Shown here: one piece after another, positions 37,570-50,527 of the stretch
Layout: the number at the start of each line of letters is the position of its first letter
Numbering within the stretch: the stretch's first letter is position 1
Assembly: GCA_950295325.1 (NCBI GenBank)
Contig: OX485807.1
Location: forward strand, 6,700,501-6,764,500
From: Polytrichum commune
Taxonomy: Eukaryota; Streptophyta; Polytrichopsida; Polytrichales; Polytrichaceae
DNA: 64,000 nt
Direction: 5' to 3'
The notes under the pieces: model-generated
Databases searched by the model: none
What the model saw: only the letters and a program-made list of their open reading frames with translations
Told to the model about the DNA's origin: nothing
Position numbers and translations under genes: made by a program

Positions 37570-40500
37570 ATACCTTATATTATTGTAGAGAGGGGTCCCC
37601 TCCACGCGAATTGGTGTTGGAATTAACTATCTTCGACCCATGTTCACGTAACTGTAACCAAAGAAGGAACAATGAGTGCCAAAATGTGTGGCAACTAAAC
37701 CCTAAACCCTAAAGTAAACCCACATGAGCACCATTTTGTTTTCATATCTTTGATGTGGACCATAGTGTAAACCTATGTTGGACCGGTGTATAGGTGAATG
37801 CATGATATCAATTATCAACAATCACAATGATATCAAAGAACCTACTGTACCATGGGTACCAATTCTACTAATACCAATCAAATCTTGGTACTTGGCGGGT
37901 ATGTCAAGGTGTGAGAATCTTACATGTATATACAAGTTATTCTTTGGATCGATAACATTCTAAACTACAGTATATTGATAATATTGAGATTTTGACTAGG
38001 TATTAAAGATTGGGCATGGTCTATAAACCTGAACCAAATGAATATATATTTTTAGTGTTAGAGTGAATTTATTTAGGCCCTCATTAACCCCTACCTTCCC
38101 AAGCCACCCATTTTTGGTTGATGTATGATTTTTTCCAGGCTACAGTAACACCACTTGACTCATTCATCCATAATCAAAATAACTATAAATATCAAGCCAA
38201 CAAGGATCTTTGTGCATAGACACATCTTGATACAATTTGTAGATGATCAAAACATTGGGTGAAACTATGTCAAAGTGGGAAGTGGTCATATTTTTGTTGT
38301 GTTGGGAGGTCATGTGTGTGTTGACTCGAATCACTAGTTGCCACCCCAATGCCAACATTGCATGAATATCAAAGATGTTTATTTTGGTAAAAGTGAAATA
38401 TTTTTCAATGTTCATGTAAAATTGGCCTTTGTGCTCACATCAACCATTCAATCGACATTTGCACCCCCAATAATTTTTAGGGAATTCTTTACATATATGT
38501 GGTTAGAAATATGGGATAATTTACATACTCCAAACACAAGGTGGCTAGCCTATTACGGTAAGCACATTTTGGTTTGAGAACTTTTGAAGATGCTCAACTA
38601 TCCCCTAAGTTCTTCCCATCTAGTGGATCACACAACAATTCCGCTCATTATCTGGTTGAATTTGATTGGTCAATGGTATTTTCATAGGATAAAACATGGC
38701 ATTTGCTTGTGCATCACTTCCTTCAATTGTCGTAATCTAAAAATCCCAAGGGTTATTCGTGCCCATTTTTTTCCTCCTAGCTCATCTCCCGTGTTTTAAG
38801 ACCCTACCTCATTCTAACCTCAAAATGGGTCCATGATAACAAAAATATTTGTAAAGTCCCTCAAAGAGAGATCAAATTGTGGGTCTTAACCTTCTTTGAG
38901 AAAACTTTTTATTAAGAGCTTCAGGGCCTTAGCTCATCATACGTTGGAGCCTATTTTGGAAGTCGGGTGGAATTTTTGGGACCTCCTCTTCCCATCTCTC
39001 AAACCTATGAGAGAATCTTAGGATTTAAAATAGGTCTTCCACATGGGACCAAATACCCTAAATTCTAGATTGACCTATGCAAAGTTGCTTGGCCCACCCA
39101 TCATAGTAGGAAAATGGAAAGCCCGTTTTAATAGCCTGAGACCACTATTTGCGTGTGGTAATTAAGCCTTAAAAATTCTTGGGTGGCTTTGTGTTGAATT
39201 TCATAAACTCAAGGTTTGGGACTAAACCCATGGGACCATCTCCTTTACTTTTACAAATAATTGTAATCCAACAACCAACATTGATTGAATTGCACTCAAA
39301 ACAACCCTTTCGTAAGCTTGGGAAGTTAAGGGTTATGTGGTCATACACACCCCTCAATGATGTTGACTATTGAGTCTAGAATAGCTATCATATTTTGAGC
39401 ACATATTTTGAAACGTAACATACCCCTAAGCAATAAGGAAAAACTAGAAGATCACAACATGTAACCGGTTAAGCTTAAAAACACTAGGATTTTGACTGAT
39501 TGTGCTCACAAATCTCCTTGTTGTTTTATATTAAAGATGGAGCTTCTCATTTCCGAAGTTAAATATAAGAATGCCAACCAAGTAATTGTGACAATCTTGA
39601 GTATGTTGCCACAACTCTTAAGGATGCCTTCAATGCCGGGCTCAAAGATAGCTCCTCCCCCTACTAAGTGGGGGGATGGAGACAAAGAAAAGATTAAGGA
39701 AATCCAAACTCCATAACATCATGCTTGTGGCAGCCAAAGTGCACATGATATTAAGGAGTTATGTGGTGTTTTTACAAGGATGCTTGATAAACAAGCATTA
39801 GTTGTGGCATGTGACATTTTGAAATAAGACAAAGTCAACATGGTAATAATGACAATAATTATAATGATGATAACGTGATGTGTGTGAGCATGTAGATTTA
39901 CTACTTTGGTGGTTTATTTAAGTGTCAAAATTAGTTATATTTCTTGAGATAAACGTGACAAAAGGAGTGAGATTTAAACTGAGCACATCTATTACCTAGG
40001 GTGTTGTGTCCATAAGAGAAGAAGCGTCATTAAGGAGGTTGATATTGTGGAGTTTAGAGGGTGCATGAGTCTTAAAGGGTTACTCTTTTGAATAGCCCAC
40101 TTCTCCACCAATTAATGTGTTTAAAAGAGGACGGACTTTGTGATTCATAATTTGATTGGGGGGAGGGGGCCGCTTAATTGAACAAGTCTAATCGTTACTT
40201 TAATAATGAATAGAATATTCAAAGATTACACACCTCAAAGTATGAGACGAATGGGTACGAGGCCAATTTGGATTTGGTAATCATATTGCACTAATTGCAT
40301 ATTTCATATCCTACAAGATGTGGGTGGAGAGGAGAAATGTATCCAAACAAATAATGCAAGTCCACCATGACTGACTGAACATCTTGATAATTTGGACTCC
40401 TTTTTATCATAATTTGGTGTGGGGTTAGGTGTGCATCTAAGAATGGACACCAATATGAAAGATGATTGGACTACATGTCCAGAATGTAATTGGGGGGGGT

Positions 40501-40743
40501 CCTATATGGTTGCTTAATTAGCACAAGTCCACTCACCACTTTGATAATGAAACATATATTCATGCATGCACTCTACAAAATATGAGACAATTTAGATTTG
40601 CTAATCATGTAATTGTACTAATTGCATGTATCATATCCTATGAGAGGTGGGTGGAGAGAAAGAAAATCATCCAAATAAGACCCTAAACCATACATATTCC
40701 ATTTGCTGGCACACAACCAATGTTGAGAGGATGGGTTTTAATC

Positions 40744-40777
<34 letters not shown>

Positions 40778-41975
40778 CTAACCTCTAACCCCTAATACTA
40801 ATCCTAAACCCAAACCGTGAGTTTAGGATATTGTCAATTTTTACTAAATTGTCAAATTGTAAACCAATCAAATATTGATGGTTGGTAGGGTTTACAGTTT
40901 AGGGTTTTAGGGATCAAGTTTGTATACCTTAGATATAATTTGTCTCAATACCATTCTAAACTATATTGAAACTAGGGTGACTTTACGTAGGTATAAACTT
41001 GGTTTGACCATGGTATGTAAAGCCACATGGTACTAATTGATAAGAAAAACATTATTCTAATGGCATTAGTATTAACATTAAGGGTTTGCCATTAGTATAA
41101 CCCTAAACCTCTAAGCCTAATGGCAAGTGCCATGTGTTTACATTTTGATTTGCAAGAGTAAGATATTCTTGAGCGTATTAATGTCAAATGTCATTTGTGT
41201 ACACTTTAGTCAACTTGAAGACCATTGTGTAACATTGCCATACACCGCATAGTGCCATTGAACATTAATATACCCACGGGTAGATCACTCTAAGGCATTT
41301 TTGTGCACCACGTGCGGCTGGGGGTTTTTTGTTTTGGGGCTATTTACCTTCAAGGGTTGAATTAAAGCCTCCCTATAATTACTTAAATTTCAAAAATGGC
41401 CCATTTGTTTGCACCCTTCCATTACTTATATTGTCCAAGTCACTGCAATTTTTTGTACTCTATATTCCTTTTAAGTAATAAACGGGCGTGGGGAAGACGA
41501 CCCCAACGACGGCGCATTCATTTTTCATCCTTTTTTGGACAGACAGAAATCCCAATTATCATCCATCCCCGTGAGTCCTAAACCCATTTACATACCATAC
41601 TAAACATACCTTCTAGGATCCTTATCTTCAGCCCCTATATTAATTTTACAAAAAATAATGGCCCACGTTTTATGTCCATCTAACTTACTTATAATGGGAT
41701 AGTCTACATTTAATGGCCCCTTCATTATTTGGAATTCCTTTATAATTTTTATTTCAAATGATTTTAATCCTCTCTATATTATGTCGCACGTCGTTTTTAA
41801 AATGCACTAAGTGATCTACCCGTGAATATACCAAGACATTAATATCAAACCTCATTGAACGCATGGTGTGTGTTTCTGGTGCCAGAGGCTCACATGGGCT
41901 TCTTTTGCAATGTCGGATTGAGGTGAAGGAGGTATCAAATGCACCCCAAATATGTATACACTACATGATTGAAAC
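37570..41975. other. AT-rich DNA, no gene seen
   Basis: Contains telomere-like AAACCCTAAACCCTAAA at 37697, an (AT)n tract at 40748-40774 followed by degenerate CCCTAAC-type units (40775-40815), a repeat arm near 40420-40490 related to 58178-58485, and a segment at 39440-39520 similar to 14566-14645 (both with TGTAACCGGTT). No coding sequence supported. Confidence 0.45.
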
Positions 41976-41981
41976 TGAAAG

Positions 41982-42407
41982 AGGGATTATGGTTGTGTTT
42001 ATAGAATCGAAGCAGACAAACATCCTTTCTTGCACATTGGCAAACTTTGTGAGGAACATCAACCCAACGACCAATATGTTGGGCTTTCAAACCTTTGCCC
42101 TGCACTTGGTTTCCACATCGTCAAGAATGTGCATGAAGGGCATTTCCTCATACTATGTCCCCAAGATATAGCTAAACCCATTTGGGTGTGCCGTGCTTTG
42201 TCTCCACTTGATTTGGCAATCAATAGGGAGCATCCCTGTCAGATTCTTGTACAATGGTTCACTCCCACTTCAAGTGCTAGAGACCTATCAAAGAAACGGA
42301 ATGGGTGGGACTCAAACTCCACCTTCAAGTGGAAACGTGACTTGAAATATTCCATTCGTAACTGGCAAACAATCGATTGCATCTTGGTAGCTTGGCCTCT
42401 GCCATAA
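41982..42407 (+). pseudogene. Orphan coding remnant, unidentified
   Basis: An open frame reads RIEADKHPFLHIGKLCEEH... and ends in a run with the pattern PIWVCRALSP, then HPCQILVQWFTP, then NGWDSNSTFKW, then IDCILVAW. The spacing of Trp and Pro and the compact beta-rich look suggest a folded domain, and I recall similar C-terminal segments in uncharacterised proteins of seed-free plants, but I cannot name the family. No ATG starts the frame; it is closed by stops about 45 bp upstream of 42030 and no convincing 5' exon is visible. It may be the last exon of a gene, a gene fragment, or part of a mobile element. Confidence 0.4.
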
Positions 42408-42409
42408 TA

Positions 42410-43265
42410 TAAAGATGTTGAGCCCCTAAAGATTGCTATTCTACAAGAGCAAACCGGATTTGTGAAAAATAACCTTCATCATTGTTCAACACAAGAGCGT
42501 AGATGAAGATGGTTGAGGAGGACGTTGGTGTTTTTAGTGCGTGACGGGAAGGTTGTGGTTGTGCAACTGGTGGACATCCAACTTGTGGACACCCCCTCCG
42601 GTCATTAACGATGGAGGAAATACATAGGGCGGTAGGATTGAGAAGGAAGATTTGTTCCAGACTTTTTAGTAGTTAATAGTGTGGGCCACATCGACAAGTT
42701 CCATGAAGATATTTTACATTGTTACTAAATACTCTTGGGTTGCTAGTCCATGAAGACCATGCCATCTCAAGGTTATGGGGAATTTTATTTATTTTGATTT
42801 TCTAAGTTCTTCACATGCATCCTGTAACAAATTATATTGGTGTGATGTATACATGACCTTAGTGGAAGGCTTGATGTCGAGCAACAAACATGTTGGCATT
42901 TATGTGTGTTTCACACTTGTCCAGTATGTGTCATTATTTAGGTGACTTATGTATTGTGGAGTGGTGCGTAAACTTCAATTTAATATTGTCAATTTTGTAT
43001 GTAAGACTAGTAAGAGGTGCACATGGTGTTTGTTGAAAAGACCAACATGGATGCGAGTGTTACCACACTTTCATGTTCTCATATTTATAAATCAACAAGT
43101 TCGCATGTTCCCATGTGTTGTTCCCACGTTCCCACTTGGGAGTTCACATGTTCCCACATACATTTTCATGTTCCCTTAAACCATACTCCCAAAAGGCATA
43201 AAATACTCAATATTGTGTTTGAGGTGGTAGGCCAGATGGTGATAGGTTGTTCAAGAAGCATAGGA
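42410..43265. other. Gene-free spacer
   Basis: Mostly AT-rich. Near 43075-43175 the motif ATGTTCCCA/CGTTCCCA recurs about six times in 100 bp. Confidence 0.45.
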
Positions 43266-43269
43266 GAAG

Positions 43270-43560
43270 CAAATTGGAAGTCAATAGGACTAGAGATGAG
43301 AATGCACAAACACGAACACATACACAAAGGCATCCGAACAATGCTTGGAGTGAGATGGTCTCATGCTCTCCTTGCTTTGCCTTTTATTGTTTTTCTTCTT
43401 TTTCTTGGTTCATACAAAAAACAATATGAGATAACTCTTATCCCTCTCAGACCAACATTGTGGCCTCATTCTAACCTTATTATTTCTCATGCCTCTACCG
43501 TTACATTTCTATTGACTGCGAGCAATCTCATGCTCCACATTCAATCAATTATCTTAGTAT
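43270..43560 (+). repeat. Dispersed repeat copy B (pairs with 3417-3755)
   Basis: Matches the minus strand of 3417-3755, beginning TTGGAAGTCAATAGGACTAG and continuing through the region translated as GSYKKQYEITLI and LTASNLML. It ends about 20 bp from the stop codon of the bromodomain gene and may supply part of that gene's 3' untranslated region. Confidence 0.8.
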
Positions 43561-43577
43561 CTTTTGAATATCATACC

Positions 43578-45176
43578 CTACATGGGCTCACTTTTGCATG
43601 TTGAATCCGAGTTGTTGCTGCATGTTGAATCCGAGTCACTTTCACAACTCTCCGGATCAATGACCACATGATTTATTGGTACGGGAGGCATATCATCTAC
43701 AATGTCAATCTCCATCTCCTCATTGTTTTGGTTCTCAAGTTGTGGGATGTGGAGGTTACACGCAGGGACGTCAATAGCCTTCGTAGCGACTGAATTTTGC
43801 GTCATGTTCAACTTCGTTCTTTTCCCTCGGCTCTTCTTATAGTTTCTAATGAAGCGATCCAACTCCCATAAAGTATCAGTGTCCAAGTTTGCAAGTTCAA
43901 TCATGATTTCATCGCTTTCCTCCAACATGGTCACAGATTTCCGTCGGCTCTCAAGAATTTTTGCAACTCGTTCGACCTTGTCTTCTGGCAGCGATTCCAA
44001 ATCTGCCTTCAACTTCTCAATTTCTTCGGGCCTCATATCCCGCTTGTGAGGGTCACTTGGGTGAGGCTTCGGAGGCTTCGGCAACCTCTTCTGAATGTGG
44101 CGTTTTAGAAGCCTATCATTTTTTCTACCAGCTGCAAGTGATGAGAAAAAATCTGGTTCACTCGTGGCACACGACTCCCTAGACCAACTATTCTCACCTT
44201 CATCGTCGTCCTCTATTTTGATATCCATCTTCGTGGCTAAGTCCTTCCACCAAGCCTCAAAGATAGCTTCCAACATTCGTGCAATACGGTGCACGTCATG
44301 AGTCTCTGGATTATATTTTTTTGCATTGGCGAAAGTTAAGTGAACATCAGCCACAAATTGCTTAGGATGGGTGTAAGTTTTTGAATCCAATTTCGTTTTT
44401 ATGGTACCCAGATCCATAGGTCGGTCGATTATTAAGTGGTAATCAGGGAGGCCTTCTAGTTCTGCATCAACCGGTTGGTTGAAGATCTGTAAAGGACCAG
44501 TCACAAATGAATGAGCTTGTACTATGGCATTAGGTTTCACTTTTGCATCTATCCACAACTTTTGTGCAAAGCAAGACAAAATTACTTGATTAAGACTACT
44601 CTTCCTCTCACGCATATGCAGATTGCACCTTCTTCAATTTGCACTGTTGCATCTTCAATTAGAAAACTTTGAAGTAAGCCTATTTCATAATTCCTTCCTT
44701 CAAAAATAAAGCCAGTTTTTTTGGTGTGCACTTACTTGGTAGCCATGTTTATGATTCATTAACCTCTTGAGTATGCTGCGGCATTGAGTCATAATATTGA
44801 GCCTTCTATCTCGCCCTTTTTTAGAGTTTTGTAATCGTCTCTTTTGAGCACCACCTTGGCATGTACTCCCTATGCTTGAAAATGACCTCTTTGATCCCAA
44901 AACTTTATCAACCTCATCAATTACAAAGTTGGAGTTCTCTTTATAAAGTTCTACTCTTCCATCATTATCTGATTGTACATTAGAAAGCACTTTGTCCGAC
45001 AAATCTAAAACTTGTTGCAACTCTTCCGATGTTATAGTGGAATCCTCATTACAAACAACTCCATCTAGTTCCGCCATGATTTTCTTATGAGATGCCAATT
45101 GATTGATGTACCTTAGCTTTGCTCTCATGAGTGATTCTATGCTTTTGTTCACCTTCAACATTCTCTCGATATCCAT
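43578..45176 (-). CDS. Bromodomain-NET protein of the plant GTE (BET) family
   Basis: Nuclear reader of acetylated histones. Join on the minus strand 45176-44736 and 44486-43578, giving 449 aa. The 249-bp intron begins GTAAGTGC and ends TTTACAG, phase 0. The joined frame restores a bromodomain split by the intron: IMTQCRSILKRLMNHKHGYQ + IFNQPVD, then DYHLIIDRPMDLGTIKTKL and FANAKKYNP (about 128-235). The acetyl-lysine-contacting Asn is N206. The canonical WPF/WVF shelf reads YQIF, one residue longer than usual. The NET domain is at about 298-366 (LPEDKVERVAKIL, LWELDRFIRNYKK). A basic stretch, KRRLQNSKKGRDRR, precedes the bromodomain. I chose the ATG at 45176 (AACCATGGA); an upstream in-frame ATG at 45278 would add a hydrophobic, unlikely leader. 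The C-terminus is acidic and Ser-rich. Family identity is firm; the specific GTE member is not. Confidence 0.9.
44487..44735 (-). other. Intron inside the bromodomain of the GTE-like gene
   Basis: GTAAGT donor and TTTACAG acceptor, phase 0. Its removal joins the Z helix to the ZA loop of the bromodomain. Confidence 0.85.
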
Positions 45177-45179
45177 GGT

Positions 45180-46845
45180 TCCAATTAGGTATGAAATAAA
45201 CGTAGATAATATCTTGAGTGGATAATTCTTTGAAAAGCTTGAATGATTTAAGAGAAAAAAGTATATAATGCAGAGCAACTGCTCATCAAGTTTTGATCCT
45301 AGGAAGAAAATTTATATCTAGAAGAGTTGATGTAATCGAGAACTTTTCATTCATGAATGTACTACATTTTACTTTTAGGAGTGGGTTAAAAGTAAAAAAA
45401 CCTAGGGATTAGCCTTTTATATACTTGCACTATATATATTTTCCTATATTCATATATGCTTTTGAGCTATGTGTATAAGTATGTGCCATGCTTTTAGTTT
45501 AATTCTAGAATATAAATGGTCTTTTTATTATCAAAGCAATGTTTACTTTTAGACCTACTGTAGAAGAATCGCAAAGTTTTTATTTTTTATTTTTTTTATA
45601 TTAAATTAAAATAAGTAGACATATAAAAGTAAAAGTGTGTCACACACAAGGGCCATGCCACCAAAGTGGTATTGATAAACATTATTATACCCAATACATT
45701 ACGTATATATGACATAATTTCTACGTGTATGTGCTAGGATAAAGAAACAAAGGACTATGGTTTAGAAATGTGAAGGCTCTAGATTTTGGTCAATGACCAA
45801 TCCAAGAGGCTTTAGTTACACCATTATTGACAACACTTCATTAGACTTGCATTTATCCATATGAAGACTAACTGAGAAACATGTATTGTAGATTTACAAT
45901 TGAAAGTATGGTTGAAATGGTCTCAATCCATTACAATTTCAAGTTCCTAATGGGCCTCGTTAGTATCAACATTGTGATGTTTGTGCCACGTCTAATGAAA
46001 GTCTTCAATGATATAGTGTGGACAAGATCAGGGTAAATCAAATTAGAATATAAAGTGTAGTAATACATACAAGGACAATAACGAAGTTCTTGTAAGGAAC
46101 GAACAAAATAGTTTGGTTTCAATCCATAACTTGTTATAGAAATGCTTTAAACCATGAGAAGGATCATCAAAATTAAACTAAATATCATGCAAAATTTGAT
46201 ACATAGTGTGATGTCATTGGTGTCTTGATAAATTGTGAAGCATGTGGAGTGCAAAATTTTGTGTTTTTACATTTGATGTATTTATTGGCTCTGTCTATAG
46301 GACAAAGACTATGCATCAACTTCTCTCTTTCAAGAGCAAATTTCCTAACCACTTTGCATTCACACTTGAACGTTACTTGATCCTGCTATTTTTGGTCCAT
46401 TTTATTTAATGTGGATGTTAACTGTAGTCATATATATCTAGTTAATTATAGTTGCTCCCTAAAATGTATTAAATCTAGTTAACTATAGTTATTTTGGCAA
46501 TTATTAGTTATTTAAAAAAAATTAGGTGATAAATGAGTAGCTTTAGTCGTTGACCCGCATTTGAGAAGAAGGTGCACAAAATCCAAGAAATTTTTGGTTA
46601 TAGGTAAAGTAAATAGCCATGGACTTGCATGAGCAAAATGAACAACTATAGTTGTAGTTTTTCTTAAGAAAAAGACAAAGCCTCACAGTTCTACGGATTT
46701 CTTGCTTTTACATTACTTCTTCAAAAGATATTTGTGATAATAATAATAATAATAATAAAGAATCCAAATAACAATATGAACACCCATATTGTTTGTCATT
46801 TACTTGACAACCCCTTTGCTTCCCAACTCGAGCACCTTCCACACC
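45180..46845. other. 5' flank of the GTE-like gene and gene-free DNA
   Basis: Strongly AT-rich, with (TA)-rich stretches near 45430-45460. It presumably includes the minus-strand promoter just above 45176, but I cannot single out an element. No genes. Confidence 0.4.
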
Positions 46846-46852
46846 CAATGTA

Positions 46853-48270
46853 CAGTCTAAGCCCAATAATACAACACTTCAATCATACAACGCATTTCCC
46901 ATCAATCAAACTTTCTAGTGTTAATTTACCCCGATATTACAACTACAACGCTCGTAATATGACATTTTTTAGGTATGATTTGTCGTATAATAAAGGTAAT
47001 TAATGCATGCAAGTGGTGGGACCAACATTAATGGATTTGCCTTGGGATTGGGGAGTACATGGCAAATTCATCAATGGGCTAACTTAAGTTAACTCAAGCT
47101 AATTGTTTTAAGCCTTAGTTTCAAAACAAATGTTGCACTCTTGAGTCTTTGGGTTTGGGTGGACGTTTAAGGGTTTAGAGATTGCTAGATTTGCATGCTA
47201 GTAATCTAAAGTTGTTTATTTCTCTTCTTGATTTGAAATTTGTCCTCACACGTGAATCTCACATTTCTTTTTTATATTGGAAATTTCAATCATTGCCAAC
47301 TTATACTTCTAGATTTGCCCATGCCACTCTTTAATTTTCTTGGCTTCGGAGGTGACTGCAGTCTTGAGTGGCGTATGCTTTTCATTTTAGTTATAATCTA
47401 CTAATGTTAATATTGATGACCATGTCTGCACACAAAAGAACTTGCATACAATATGGTAAGCATTGACCTCCTCAACATTGGTGATGGTAGCAGAAGATGT
47501 TTACAATATGGATGAGACCGGTTTATCATGCCCAACCAAACAAGACACTAAGCACAAGAAAAAGTTTGTGGGCACAAAATTTTGAAGCACTATTTCACTC
47601 TTGCTCTTGTTGTAAACATGCATTGACAAGTTGAAAAGTGTGATTATTTACAAACCTCTACACCCAACAAATTATGTCTGAGGGTTTGCAAACCAAATGG
47701 CCTAGATGACACCAAATGCTTTTGAGAATTGGATGATGAGTCTCAATATACATTTCAAATTTCAAAAGCAAAAGGTACTTTTCTGGTCAATTGTGCTACT
47801 CATTCCCTTAAAAGTGTATTGGTAGGGATGAATCATTTGGTTTTTCAAACTTTATTTTTTCTTAGCAATATTATCATTGTTTTCTTAGCACCTAATGTTA
47901 CAAGTGTGGTACAACCCTCGGATCAAGGAATAATCACTTCATTCAAGGCTCAATATAAGAAGATGATTTTGGAATGGGTCTTTCTCAGTTTGATTTTTCT
48001 AGTACTCAATAGGACTTGAGGAAAATAATGTAGCGTCTCTCAAGAAGAGAGGAGAAATAAGAGGCATGAAGCCAACACTAATAGTCAAGCTTCCTCAAGA
48101 CCATGAGTATGCCCAATTACTATCAATTTTGTAGTGAAGCATCCTTTGGAGTTTTTAGTTGTGGATGTGATGAACTTGCAATCTTTTATGGACAAATTGA
48201 ACAAGATGTCAATTTTCGACAGCAAATATCATCATAAGACAATAGATCCTTACTTTTGTAGTCTGTGATA
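46853..48270 (+). pseudogene. Dead pogo/Tigger-type (Tc1/mariner superfamily) transposase
   Basis: Pieces of a DDE_1 transposase lie in order in different frames: EDVYNMDETGL at 47494, which carries the first catalytic Asp, and FLAPNVTSVVQPSDQG followed by FKAQYKK at 47880-47960, which carries the second (the hallmark LPPNTTSxxQPxDQG-like motif of pogo/Tigger/CENP-B relatives). A C-terminal remnant, HHKTIDPYFCSL, is at about 48231-48266. Several stops and frame changes separate them, so it is inactive. A possible left terminus, TACAGTC, is at 46851 (TA target plus CAGTC), like the ends of the element at 60533. The right terminus was not found. Confidence 0.8.
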
Positions 48271-48274
48271 TGAT

Positions 48275-50520
48275 GAAGACATCATCAAGGGATCATTTTT
48301 TTCTTTTAACTCCATATTGTGTGACATTATGAGCATATTTCTTTAATAATAATGTTCTTTCATACTTATCTTCATTGTGTATAAAAAATGACATATTACA
48401 TTGAAATAGACCATTTTCTTGAAAAATCTCAATAGTACAACATTTGAGGCCAAAAATGTTATATTATACAGAATAGGACATTCAGATAATACGACACTTT
48501 CTTGTGCAACCAAACGTGTCATATGAAAGGCGGAGAACAGAACCAGATATCCCTTGAAAAAATATACCCTACGCCTTCACTCATCCATGTTTTTTGTTGG
48601 ACCAAAAATCTTTAACCACCACAATGTTATTGTTGGATCTGTATAAAAAGACCTACAGCAACATCTTCAACTTTATAACCCTGCAATGCTTCTTGATCTC
48701 CAATACAATAACCTCTAGTTCCTTGATTTTTGTTATGGTTCAGTAGAATAAAATCTCGACCTCTTGAACTTCTATCCTAAGTGGTGAAAAATAGTACCAT
48801 GGTTGTCTTGAAATCTCTTTCCACTACTGTAGTGACCTCAAGGAATTACCTCAAGGAATTCCTACAAGCCATCTATGTTCATAAAATCCAGTGTACAAAG
48901 TGTCTTCGTTTTCTGCACAACACAATGAAAGGGTCTCAATAAAATATTACAACATTGATCCGTTCTTCCTTGCGATAGTTTCACCACTCTCCAGCAGGCT
49001 TCCAAAGATAGCATAAGCATACAACCTCCGAGCTCTCAAAGGTCACAGAACAATCTGTGTTAAATTGTCTCTGGTCACAAGCAAGACAAGTGCTTAGAGT
49101 ACACTACCCAAAAAGCTTCATGTGACTATACATACACTGAACTTCTCTGAGACAAAGCCACACTAGACTATACATACACTGAAAGTCTTCAAGACAAACC
49201 CACACTAGACTTATGGCCCAATGCTCACATTTGATGTCCTATCACACCAAAGGATATTCAGAAGCAATTGAAGAACTCGGCCATAATGTTGGCCAGCACT
49301 CTTAAGGGGTAGGCTTTGCATCTACAACATTTTTTGTATGGCAAAATGAATATGTCCAGCATATGTCCCTATGTTCGACTGCAGGTGCTAATATGACATA
49401 GATGACCCAATTTCAGAATATCCGAGGCCACTTTCAGATATCCACCAATGTGTAACGTGAGAAGTGCAATCAATGAGAACTAATCATCCCAGCTACCAAC
49501 CCTAATTCTGGTGCGCGCAAAATTGGGAATTTGCACCAAGGAATCAAGAACATGAATAGATACACAAAATTACAAGAGAAACATATAACACATAAATTCT
49601 TATTAGGGTTGAACAGACTGACTCTAAATACAAACCCATCTGGGAGATCTTGGATTATCAAATCAAATCAAGCATTGACAATTCAGGGACCATCTACAAC
49701 AGACACATTTACAAAATCCAGCACAATTCTCCCAGCAATTTGACCACTCACTTTTTCCCACTGCACGACATGTGACAAACCCGAGCTGCTTGTTAACAAT
49801 CAGCAAAGAGTGGATCAACAGACACTCAAATAGTGAACAGCACTTGAGTGGAGGATGCAAGGGATTCAAATAACATTTGAGTTACGAAGTCTTTTGGATG
49901 GATAACATTTAAGTTTAATATAGGATGGCTAAATGCATTTCCGTAGGCCTAGTAAAACGCATGACTTTGCATAGTTTGGGTTATGAATATCAATATTTAT
50001 ATGCCCCTAAACCCTAACAAGGACCACCACTGCTGCACATGGAAGTTGGCCATAAACTGTTCAAGGATCACAAGTCCTTTAAATGATATAATGCATTTTA
50101 TGACCAACAATGACATATGTCAGTATCAACTGAATGAAGCACCATGTTTGTGAAGTACATAAACTCCTTGCTTAAAAAGAAAAAGCTTTAGGCCTCTCAT
50201 TGTACAACAGTACTAAGTAAATTCATGCAAAGCTTGGTTGAAATCCTCGTGAATGCCTTCATCACAGTGACAGCCAGTAGACATCACTTATATATACTGA
50301 AAACATTCCACAACATAAATCAAGACTCTCTATGAGTAAATCTCTATGTGCAGGTCAGATTAGGCATATATTTTTATGGTTTTGCTAAAATGTACCATGC
50401 GTCACCATGTGATTAATTAGAACTTATTGAAAGATGAGTGGAGATTAGCTTTAGGCAGAGATATGCCCAATCATACCAGAATGTACGGTACATACAAACC
50501 TGTAGTTAAACATGGAGTCA
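48275..50520. other. Gene-free spacer downstream of the pirin-like gene
   Basis: May include the 3' untranslated region of the minus-strand gene that stops at 50528. A two-unit tandem repeat of 42 bp lies at 49126-49209. No coding exon convincingly continues the gene. Confidence 0.4.
49126..49209. repeat. Tandem duplication, two 42-bp units
   Basis: Both units begin CTATACATACACTGAA and end CCACACTAGA, with scattered differences between. Confidence 0.8.
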
Positions 50521-50527
50521 TGTCACG

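Noticed and set aside
43017-43604. 195-codon plus-strand frame opposite the GTE 3' end
   Set aside because: It mostly translates the dispersed repeat also found at 3417-3755 and overlaps the tail of a confident gene on the other strand.
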